Origin: Candidatus Fermentibacterota bacterium
Lineage (GTDB): Bacteria > Fermentibacterota > Fermentibacteria > Fermentibacterales > JCC-6
Length of the DNA: 5,420 nt
Direction of reading: 5' to 3'
Assembly (NCBI GenBank): GCA_030607835.1
Contig: JAUWJE010000154.1
Coordinates: 1 to 5,420, forward strand
The notes beneath the pieces are model-generated. The model was not told where the DNA came from. It was given only the letters and a program-made list of their open reading frames with translations, and made no database searches. A program made the translations under genes and the position numbers. Of the stretch, positions 1-5,420 are shown piece by piece. Each line of letters starts with the position of its first letter. Position 1 is the first letter of the stretch.

Positions 1-596
1 CCGACGCTGTATCCTACTGTGAGTGAAAGTGGATTCCACATATCGAAAGTCACTTCTGCCAAACCGTTCATCAGAGTATTCTCAGTATCATCCGGTGACT
101 GGTAGAAATCTCCCCACAGCCACAGAGCTGGCCAATTGGAATCCTGATTGGTGATCCATAATGCCAGTGAACCGTACATAGTTGTCCTGTCAGTTCTTTC
201 ATTTTCCAGACCTGATGCCCAGTGAGTGTTCACCTGTCCAATTCCAAGTCCTGGAGATATCCATAACCAGTCAATCAGCCACCTTGTGAAGTCAAAAGAC
301 AGGTATGAGCTGATCTGCCATGGTCGGACAGTTCCCGGCTGCCTGTCCCAGCTGCTGTTTGCCTTGACCGAGAAGTAATCAGACAGAATACGTTCTAGGG
401 AAAAAGACAGCTTTGCCCAGGAGTAATCATTAGCGTATTCCTTTGAAGTCTCAATGAAACTGTACTCCGCTTCAATAGAAATTGAACTCCCACTGGAATC
501 GTAATCGTATGATATCAGACTGCTGATGGAGTAGTTTCTTTCACGAATATTGCCATTATCAACCCGAGCATCAGCAGAAATCGTAACATTGAAACG
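1..596 (-). other. Predicted outer-membrane beta-barrel domain (partial) of the TPR protein
   Basis: Residues 711-908 lack the helical TPR pattern and instead show short stretches with alternating hydrophobic and polar residues, rich in Tyr, Trp and Phe and separated by Asp/Asn/Gly turns. Examples are residues 711-721, 746-757, 803-814, 847-858, 864-875 and 899-907. About 11 strands can be marked before the window ends. This is how outer-membrane barrels look. The sequence recalls the DUF481 (YdiY-like) family, but that name is an impression, not a search result. The final strand, normally ending in an aromatic residue, is outside the window. Confidence 0.75.
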
Positions 597-2726
597 TCCG
601 GACTGCCTTCTGTTCCATTCCGGATCAAACCCGGTATCGGTAATGGATCTTACTCTTGTCTCTGCATAATCATATCCAGGTGAGATACTCAATGCCTGGA
701 AATAGTAGTCCAGCGCCTTATCAGAATATCCTTTCTGCTCGAATGCCAGTCCCAGATATGAGTATAACCATGGAGATGACGGATCGAGTTCCAGGGATTT
801 CTCAAGTGCTGCTATAGCTTCATCATAAAAATCAGCGAAAAGATACGCTTCACCAAGACCACTCCAGCCGCTGAAGGAAAGGCTGTCAAGTTCAATGACT
901 TTCTCGTATTTCCCGGCAGCGGCTTCTTCCTGACCTGAATCAAACAGGTAGTAACCCCAGTCCAGCCAGATATCCGGATTGTCCGGAGCGAGAAACGTTG
1001 CAGTTACGAAACAGGATTCAGCTGCGGCAGGTTCATCAAGACTGTTGTAGAGCCCTGCCAGAGAAGACCAAAGCCCGGAGTCTCCGTTGAAACCGGATGT
1101 TCCTGCCCTTTGAGCCAGCTGAAGAGCTTTTTCGGGAGCGACAATTGAATATGACCAGGCAAGATCAATCCATGCGGATGGAAAACTTTCGATCAGAATT
1201 TTCATCACACTGTCAGCTTCATCAAAACTCCCCTGACTCTCGAGGAGAAGAATTCTTTCGCACATGACAGTACTCTCACTACCTCCGGCTTCGGCAAACC
1301 TGCCCCAAAGATTCATTGCTTCTTCAACGTTCCCTGACTCAGCCACAAGCGGAGCAAGTCGTTGAAATCCAAATATATACGTTGAATCCAATAATATGGC
1401 ATTCCTATAGCATACGATAGCGCTATCGGGATCTTCAAGCTGTTCCAGAACATACCCAAGCTCACCAAAAAGCCATGCTCCTGGTTCCGTGGTATCAATC
1501 GCAAGTTGATACCATTCTGCAGCGGACTCAAGATCCCCACTCTCCTCGAAGAGAAGTCCCCTCTGTTCCCATGCCCAGAGGTATTCCGGATCTGTCCTCA
1601 CTCCGCTTTCATATGCGAAGCCGGCTTCAACAGGTCTTCCAAGGTTCTCAAGTACTATCCCGAGTTCTCCCCATGTCCAGGTGTTCGTAGAATCATTTTC
1701 AAGAACAGAGCGGTAAGCCGATTCCGCAGCGCTGTAATTTCCACTGTTCTCATAAAGGAGTCCCAGTTCAATCCAGGCATTATTATGGAGAGGATCCGAT
1801 TTCACACAGGCTGTGAACCATTGGATGGCTTCATCAGAATTATCGGTCATCACGAATATCGAACCAAGCCTGTACATTGCGAATACATAATCCGGATTCA
1901 GTTCGATCCCTTCCAGGTAACTCTGAATGGCGGCATCGAGATTTCCAACTGCTTCCAGACAGAGGCCTATTTCACCCAGGCACCAGTAATCCCCTGGATC
2001 ACGGACAAGAAGATCTCTGTATGCTTTGACAGCCTTACCGAAGTACTCCTGTTCTTCAAGAAGCAGTCCAAGGTTCAGAAGAGCATCTTTATCATCAGGA
2101 TAAAGCTCTGTTATTCTTCTATATGTAGCTTCTGCAGACTCATACATTCCTTCCATCTCCATCAGCCAACCCGCCTCAAGCAGGAGGAGACGATTGTCCG
2201 GCCACACTTCAAGCGCAGCAGTCAAAAAGTCGAAAGCCCTCTCATATTCCTGTTGATATTCAAGAACATTCGCGGTCTCAAGCCATAGAGATATCCAGGA
2301 TGGATCGATGTACATAGCTCTGCTCAATTCTCCCGAGGCTTCTTCATACTCTCCCTGAAAAACCAGACAGTGAGCTTTTCCAACAATGCCGGGGATAAAA
2401 GTCGAATCGAGATTCATCGCTATCTCGAAGTTGTGTAATGCCAGTTCAACGTCATCCAGGGACATTGATCTGCCCAGCGCCGCCCATGCCATCCCTGAGA
2501 GCGAATCCAGCTCTACTGCTTTCTCGGCATACTCCATTGCTTCCGAGATGTTTCCGAGAACCGCTTCTGAAAAAGAGAGTGCTGCCCACGCATCCGAATC
2601 AGATGAATCTGCCTCTACAGCAAGAAGAGCCTGATCATGGGAACTTTCCCATTCACCGGATGAGAATTTCTCCTGCCATCCTGCAAAGTTCGCCGCAATC
2701 AGAAATGAAAGAAGAAGTATCTGCAA
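1..2726 (-). CDS. Large TPR-repeat protein with C-terminal outer-membrane beta-barrel, 3' end outside window
   Basis: An open minus-strand frame of 908 codons runs without a stop to the left edge, so the C-terminus is missing. The start is TTG at 2726: an in-frame TAA lies at 2741-2739, AGGAGG (2737-2732) sits 5 bases upstream, and the next in-frame ATG is residue 64. Residues 1-15 form a short hydrophobic signal-peptide-like segment ending AANFA, oddly without Lys or Arg. Residues 47 to about 688 contain 19 TPR units by my count, with the usual pattern (LG near position 4-5, G then A in the turn, LDP at the end). Residues 711-908 switch to alternating aromatic/polar strands, about 11 of them, typical of an outer-membrane barrel and reminiscent of DUF481-type proteins. 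TPR solenoids bind proteins; TPR plus barrel is the layout of BcsC and PgaA, which export polysaccharide. The outer-membrane location is well supported, the export role is inference. It is the third gene of the operon after uppP. Confidence 0.9.
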   Translation of the reverse strand, partial: MQILLLSFLIAANFAGWQEKFSSGEWESSHDQALLAVEADSSDSDAWAALSFSEAVLGNISEAMEYAEKAVELDSLSGMAWAALGRSMSLDDVELALHNFEIAMNLDSTFIPGIVGKAHCLVFQGEYEEASGELSRAMYIDPSWISLWLETANVLEYQQEYERAFDFLTAALEVWPDNRLLLLEAGWLMEMEGMYESAEATYRRITELYPDDKDALLNLGLLLEEQEYFGKAVKAYRDLLVRDPGDYWCLGEIGLCLEAVGNLDAAIQSYLEGIELNPDYVFAMYRLGSIFVMTDNSDEAIQWFTACVKSDPLHNNAWIELGLLYENSGNYSAAESAYRSVLENDSTNTWTWGELGIVLENLGRPVEAGFAYESGVRTDPEYLWAWEQRGLLFEESGDLESAAEWYQLAIDTTEPGAWLFGELGYVLEQLEDPDSAIVCYRNAILLDSTYIFGFQRLAPLVAESGNVEEAMNLWGRFAEAGGSESTVMCERILLLESQGSFDEADSVMKILIESFPSAWIDLAWSYSIVAPEKALQLAQRAGTSGFNGDSGLWSSLAGLYNSLDEPAAAESCFVTATFLAPDNPDIWLDWGYYLFDSGQEEAAAGKYEKVIELDSLSFSGWSGLGEAYLFADFYDEAIAALEKSLELDPSSPWLYSYLGLAFEQKGYSDKALDYYFQALSISPGYDYAETRVRSITDTGFDPEWNRRQSGRFNVTISADARVDNGNIRERNYSISSLISYDYDSSGSSISIEAEYSFIETSKEYANDYSWAKLSFSLERILSDYFSVKANSSWDRQPGTVRPWQISSYLSFDFTRWLIDWLWISPGLGIGQVNTHWASGLENERTDRTTMYGSLALWITNQDSNWPALWLWGDFYQSPDDTENTLMNGLAEVTFDMWNPLSLTVGYSV
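663..2588 (-). repeat. Array of 19 TPR units in the TPR-barrel protein
   Basis: Protein-level repeat, residues 47-688. Aligning the conserved small residue of helix A (S51, G85, A118, A152, G186, G220, G254, G288, G322, G356, G390, G424, A458, I492, A523, A557, G591, G625, G659) gives 19 units. Spacing is exactly 34 residues throughout except 33 between units 2 and 3 and 31 between units 14 and 15. Many units carry Trp just before the LG pair. Unit 15 (around residues 519-550) is the most degenerate. The DNA is not visibly repeated, so the array is old and diverged rather than freshly duplicated. Confidence 0.88.
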
Positions 2727-2727
2727 A

Positions 2728-3513
2728 TCAGCCTCCTGTTATCGAAATGACCAGACCAGACAATCCAAGCGCCCAGCAATACCAGGCAAATATCGAGAAC
2801 TTCCCTTTTGATAGAAATGAAAGCAGAAGTCTCAGCGCAAAATATCCGGTAACAGCTGAAACCACCAGTCCAACGATTATCAGAGACAGCTCTATGCTGC
2901 TTTCCCCTATGTCCCCCAGCTTCAGCACAGCAGCACCTGCAATCGCGGGTATGGAAAGAAGGAATGAAAATCGTGCCGCCTTTTCCTTTCTGATGCCGGC
3001 GAACAACCCTGTGGAGATGGTAAAACCGGATCGGGAGATCCCTGGGAGAAGGGCAATCGCCTGAGCCAGCCCGATCATAAGACTACCGGTTATCGAAGGA
3101 TTTTCTCTTCTGCCTTGCTTCGCTAATGCTAATCTTGTTGAGAACAGAATACAACCTGTAACAATGAGCATAATGGAAACCACAACCGGTCTGTCAAAGA
3201 GCTGCTCGACTGAATCCGCCAGCAGGAATCCGGCGACTGCCGCGGGTATCGATCCCAGAACAAGAATACGTGCGAGAACAAGGGATTCTTTCCTTCTTCT
3301 TATAACACCGACTGCGAGGTCTGTGAGATCTTTCCAGTAAACGGCAAGAACCGCCATAAGTGTTCCAACATGCACAACTACTTCAAAAGTAATATCACCT
3401 GCAGGGACATTCATGATTGTCCCGGCAAGGGCGAGATGCCCTGAACTCGAAACGGGCAGGAATTCCGTAATTCCCTGAATAATAGCAAGTACTATAACTG
3501 TCAGAAGAGTCAT
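2728..3513 (-). CDS. uppP: Undecaprenyl-diphosphatase UppP (BacA family)
   Basis: Integral membrane phosphatase that converts undecaprenyl diphosphate to undecaprenyl phosphate, recycling the lipid carrier for peptidoglycan and other surface glycans; overproduction in other bacteria gives bacitracin resistance. The 261-residue protein has normal family length. Signature 1 is at residues 13-26 (Q13, E17, then PVSSSGH with H26), where Q13-x3-E17 and the SSSGH stretch form part of the active site. H48 lies in the following conserved segment. Signature 2, PGISRSGFT, is at 157-165 with catalytic R161, followed by RFSFLLSIPA (181-190). Several hydrophobic spans cover nearly the whole chain. The ATG start overlaps the aspartokinase stop by four bases (ATGA), implying translational coupling. 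AGGGAG (3530-3525) lies a rather long 11 bases upstream, with GGAAG closer in. The TPR gene starts one base after the stop. All key residues are present, so it should be active. Confidence 0.97.
   Translation of the reverse strand: MTLLTVIVLAIIQGITEFLPVSSSGHLALAGTIMNVPAGDITFEVVVHVGTLMAVLAVYWKDLTDLAVGVIRRRKESLVLARILVLGSIPAAVAGFLLADSVEQLFDRPVVVSIMLIVTGCILFSTRLALAKQGRRENPSITGSLMIGLAQAIALLPGISRSGFTISTGLFAGIRKEKAARFSFLLSIPAIAGAAVLKLGDIGESSIELSLIIVGLVVSAVTGYFALRLLLSFLSKGKFSIFAWYCWALGLSGLVISITGG
2732..2737 (-). promoter_or_regulatory. Shine-Dalgarno AGGAGG that fixes the TTG start of the TPR gene
   Basis: A full AGGAGG lies inside the last codons of uppP (coding Thr-Gly-Gly) and sits 5 bases before TTG at 2726-2724. 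It decides the non-ATG start, because no in-frame ATG is near and a stop lies just upstream. Confidence 0.85.
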
Positions 3514-4700
3514 TCTTCCAAAAACTCCCTGTGAAGAACTCTGAGCGCAGAGTCTCTCTGATTCAGCAGAACAAGAGCGGAGATGGTTGCATGGGAGTCA
3601 ACAGTCTGAAGCATGTTAATGCCCGCTTGATCCAGCGCCGAGGAAAACCTTGCCATAACTCCTTCAATTCCATGCATCCCCGCGCCGACTATCGATACTT
3701 TCGCGCATGGTGAAACCATTTCAAATTCGATCTTGCTCCCACTCAGAACTTCAGATACTGTTCCACTGTCCTCACAGGGAACCGTAAACATGGCTGTGGA
3801 CCCGAACACACTGAACATGTCCATTGAAACTGAGGCTTCCGCAATGAGTCCGAATGTATTCGAATAGAATTCATGCGGAGTTATTTCATCGGTTTTTCTG
3901 ATTCTGTACTGCGTCACATCGGGACCGGATGCAACACCTGTAATGTACTTCCCGCTTCGAACAACAAATGGCTCAATCTCGGTCACGAGTTCACCGGTGG
4001 TATGAGAAAGGATATTGATCTTCACTCCCGCTTTTCCGGCAATTTCCGAAGCTCTGGGATGTACAACCTCCGCTCCCTGCCATGCAAGTTGACGCAGATC
4101 TTCAGAACTGATTCTTTCCACACTCATGACTCCGGGAACTTTATCCGGATCTGCAGTGAACACTGAATCGATTTTCTTGTACAGCAGAACTTCGTCAGCA
4201 TCAAGAGCTGCGGCCAGCGCGATTGCGGTTATATCGCTTCCTCCCCTGCCAAGAGTGGAAACCAATCCATTTCTTCCCATTCCCTGAAAGCCGGCGACAA
4301 CAATACAATCATTCTCCTCAAGAGGCGCCTGTAGAGCCATTTTATCAATCGATTCGAGGTTTGAATCACAATTTCTGCCATCCGTGCGGAGACCAGCATT
4401 CCAACCGGTTATTGCAGTTGCCGATACTCCTTCGAACCTGAGCATGTCAGCCAGAACGGTAGCGGAGATTATTTCACCTGTAGCCATAAGACAGGCTTTC
4501 TCCTGTTTCGTTGGAGAAGAAACCATATCAAGAAGGGTATCGGTAGCATAGGGATCACCCTTTGTTCCCATCGCGGATACAACTACAATGAGTTTATCAT
4601 GCTTCATCAATTGCTTGACACAGTACCGCAGGGATATCTTTCTGTCCTCCACGGAGGCAAGACAGGTTCCCCCGAACTTCATTACACACAGTCTATTCAC
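3510..4700 (-). CDS. dapG: Aspartokinase, DapG-like (monofunctional, with C-terminal ACT domains)
   Basis: Phosphorylates L-aspartate to 4-phospho-L-aspartate (EC 2.7.2.4), the first step to diaminopimelate, lysine, threonine and methionine; cytoplasmic. The 396 residues fit monofunctional enzymes. The kinase domain covers about 1-240: KFGGT at 8-12, VVSAMG at 40-45, GDPYATDTLL at 48-57, ATGEIISA at 73-80, VAGFQG at 135-140, TLGRGGSD at 149-156, FTADP at 181-185 and VVHPRASE at 212-219. Two ACT regulatory domains follow, the last with VSIVGAGMHG at 335-344 and VDSHATIS at 367-374. The GDPYATD and DSHATIS segments resemble Bacillus subtilis DapG, the diaminopimelate-sensitive isozyme, as I recall that sequence. 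GTG is chosen because it gives the right spacing to KFGGT and follows AGGGGGG (4715-4709) by 8 bases. Oddities: Cys13 follows KFGGT where Ser is usual, and Lys175-Lys176 replace the usual Thr-Asp before the FTADP loop. It is the first gene of the operon. The kinase call is firm, the DapG class likely. Confidence 0.94.
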   Translation of the reverse strand: MNRLCVMKFGGTCLASVEDRKISLRYCVKQLMKHDKLIVVVSAMGTKGDPYATDTLLDMVSSPTKQEKACLMATGEIISATVLADMLRFEGVSATAITGWNAGLRTDGRNCDSNLESIDKMALQAPLEENDCIVVAGFQGMGRNGLVSTLGRGGSDITAIALAAALDADEVLLYKKIDSVFTADPDKVPGVMSVERISSEDLRQLAWQGAEVVHPRASEIAGKAGVKINILSHTTGELVTEIEPFVVRSGKYITGVASGPDVTQYRIRKTDEITPHEFYSNTFGLIAEASVSMDMFSVFGSTAMFTVPCEDSGTVSEVLSGSKIEFEMVSPCAKVSIVGAGMHGIEGVMARFSSALDQAGINMLQTVDSHATISALVLLNQRDSALRVLHREFLEE

Positions 4701-4708
4701 TTCTGTCG

Positions 4709-4715
4709 CCCCCCT
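4709..4715 (-). promoter_or_regulatory. Shine-Dalgarno for the GTG start of the aspartokinase gene
   Basis: On the minus strand AGGGGGG ends 8 bases before GTG (4700-4698). It supports the GTG start over the in-frame ATG at residue 7, which would leave only MKFGGT and remove the first beta-strand. Confidence 0.7.
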
Positions 4716-4776
4716 GCAGTGGCCTTAATCAGTTCCATCTATTCTCTACCGGTATCATCCCGAGAAACATCCATTC

Positions 4777-4805
4777 TTGAGTAATCCGCTCATATCAAGT
4801 ATACT
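4777..4805 (+). promoter_or_regulatory. Predicted sigma70-type promoter for the glycosyltransferase gene
   Basis: A -35 TTGAGT (4777-4782, 4 of 6 consensus) is separated by 17 bases, the ideal spacing, from a -10 TATACT (4800-4805, 5 of 6). Transcription would start near 4812, giving a leader of about 50 bases before the GTG at 4864. The assignment rests on consensus match and position only. Confidence 0.6.
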
Positions 4806-4853
4806 GTCGCCCAGATTTTTTAAACATACTACAGCCAGACCAGTTAATGAGTC

Positions 4854-4858
4854 AGGAG
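4854..4858 (+). promoter_or_regulatory. Shine-Dalgarno AGGAG that decides the GTG start of the glycosyltransferase
   Basis: AGGAG lies 5 bases before GTG at 4864-4866, whereas the in-frame ATG at 4885 would cut into the first beta-strand (IKVCMVV). The GTG start is therefore preferred. Confidence 0.75.
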
Positions 4859-4863
4859 TCTTT

Positions 4864-5420
4864 GTGGAATCTATAAAAGTATGCATGGTGGTCAAAAACC
4901 AGCTCTGGAATGACGCGAGAGTCAAGAAGGAAGCAATCAGTCTTACACAAGCCGGCTTCAATGTCACCATCATTGCCGGAACAGAGGAGGGTTGTCCGCC
5001 TGAGGAGACCTGGAAGAATATTCGGATACTCAGACCGCCGAAGGATTCCACCCGTCGCAACGCGCTACGAGAAAAGGTGATAAGTGCATCGGCATCATCA
5101 AATAACTCTCTGAAGAGCCGGACTATCAAGCTCCTTCGCCGCAATCGCTTCAGAAGATTCCTGACCGATCTGAAAAGAGCTGTTCCGTGGGAATACAGAC
5201 TCTACAGGGCAGCGCTTTCGACTGGCGCGGATATATTTCACGCTAATGATCTGGATACCCTGTTCATTTGCGCGAAGGCTGCCGGAAAACTTGGAGCCAA
5301 ACTTGTTTACGATTCTCATGAGCTATGGCTTGAATCCTCAAGATATTTTATAGCTACATCGGCTCTCAATCGGCTCCGTTACAGAATCACAGAGAAAATA
5401 CTCACTCCGAGGACGGATGC
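4864..5420 (+). CDS. Glycosyltransferase, GT4-like N-terminal domain (3' end outside window)
   Basis: Only the first 185 residues are in the window, roughly the acceptor-binding GT-B half. It opens with IKVCMVV (4-10), then NDARVKKEAISLTQAGFNVT (16-35), the hallmark start of GT4 sugar transferases (first Rossmann strand and the helix after it). Later landmarks are HANDLD (126-131) and YDSHELW (149-155), also typical of this family. Residues 84-105 are strongly basic (10 Lys/Arg in 22), which often marks contact with the membrane or a lipid-linked acceptor. The donor-binding half with the E-x7-E motif lies outside, so sugar and product cannot be named. The frame is open upstream to 4729, but GTG at 4864 has the good ribosome site and gives the normal family N-terminus. 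It is transcribed away from the aspartokinase-uppP operon, and a role in surface glycan synthesis is inferred. Confidence 0.88.
   Translation, partial: MESIKVCMVVKNQLWNDARVKKEAISLTQAGFNVTIIAGTEEGCPPEETWKNIRILRPPKDSTRRNALREKVISASASSNNSLKSRTIKLLRRNRFRRFLTDLKRAVPWEYRLYRAALSTGADIFHANDLDTLFICAKAAGKLGAKLVYDSHELWLESSRYFIATSALNRLRYRITEKILTPRTD

Larger units (their letters stand above)
4701..4863. promoter_or_regulatory. Divergent intergenic region between aspartokinase and glycosyltransferase genes
   Basis: This 163-base gap must contain the start signals for both directions. It is AT-richer around 4795-4825. It holds two 8-base perfect palindromes, TACCGGTA (4747-4754) and AGTATACT (4798-4805). The glycosyltransferase promoter is described separately. 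The operon side has no convincing -35/-10 pair apart from the reverse reading of AGTATACT. The space before the aspartokinase start is too short for a lysine riboswitch, and I see no structured leader. Confidence 0.7.

Noticed and set aside
1313..1540. A short minus-strand open frame inside the TPR region
   Set aside because: It is out of frame with the continuous 908-codon TPR reading frame, whose repeat pattern is unbroken here.
1506..2288. A 260-codon plus-strand open frame
   Set aside because: It lies wholly antisense to the TPR gene, has no recognisable domain and a Cys/Pro/Ile/Phe-rich composition without protein-like patterning; the minus-strand TPR periodicity explains the sequence.
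2438..3064. A 208-codon plus-strand open frame spanning the TPR/uppP junction
   Set aside because: It is antisense to two clear genes and Pro/Ser/Arg-rich as expected for a shadow frame; no domain or good ribosome site.
3538..3553. Inverted repeat ACTCTG-AGCG-CAGAGT near the end of the aspartokinase gene, upstream of uppP
   Set aside because: A 6-base stem with a 4-base loop inside coding sequence and no T-run after it; not a terminator, and probably chance, though it could mildly affect uppP translation.
4701..4797. Possible lysine riboswitch or attenuator ahead of the aspartokinase gene
   Set aside because: Even the longest likely leader (about 90 bases) is too short for a lysine riboswitch, and no terminator/antiterminator pair or leader peptide rich in Lys was seen.
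4729..4863. In-frame upstream extension of the glycosyltransferase (for example TTG at 4777)
   Set aside because: The frame is open but would overlap the predicted promoter, lacks a ribosome site, and adds sequence unlike the normal GT4 N-terminus.
4755..5144. A 129-codon minus-strand open frame opposite the glycosyltransferase start
   Set aside because: The plus strand encodes a clear GT4 N-terminus with a ribosome site; the antisense product has no recognisable features and would span the promoter.

Overview
The window holds four protein genes and one short divergent promoter region, with no RNA genes, mobile elements or CRISPR. Base composition is close to balanced, and three of the four genes appear to start with GTG or TTG. 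The organism looks like a diderm (two-membrane) bacterium. It carries a predicted outer-membrane beta-barrel protein, an undecaprenyl-diphosphatase and an aspartokinase of the DapG type linked to diaminopimelate synthesis. The style (long Trp-rich TPR proteins, mixed codon use) would fit an uncultured phylum of the Fermentibacterota/Fibrobacterota/Gemmatimonadota kind, but that placement is a guess.

Layout. From about 4700 down to the left edge, three genes lie head to tail on the minus strand: a DapG-like aspartokinase (3510-4700), uppP (2728-3513) and a large TPR protein with a C-terminal beta-barrel (1-2726, cut by the window edge). The first junction is a 4-base ATGA overlap. At the second, a TTG start comes one base after the uppP stop, behind a strong AGGAGG. 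They almost certainly form one operon. Across a 163-base gap, a GT4-type glycosyltransferase (from 4864, cut by the right edge) is transcribed divergently. That gap contains a good sigma70-like promoter for the glycosyltransferase, with a -10 hexamer inside a perfect palindrome that could also fire towards the operon.

How the genes may work together. The theme is the cell envelope. The aspartokinase opens the route to diaminopimelate/lysine, a peptidoglycan precursor. UppP regenerates the undecaprenyl-phosphate carrier used for peptidoglycan and surface polysaccharides. The glycosyltransferase builds glycans. The TPR-barrel protein has the overall layout (signal peptide, about 19 TPRs, then an outer-membrane barrel) of polysaccharide secretion proteins such as BcsC and PgaA. 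That last protein is the most interesting item. Its role in export is inferred from architecture and neighbours only, because the barrel is incomplete here.
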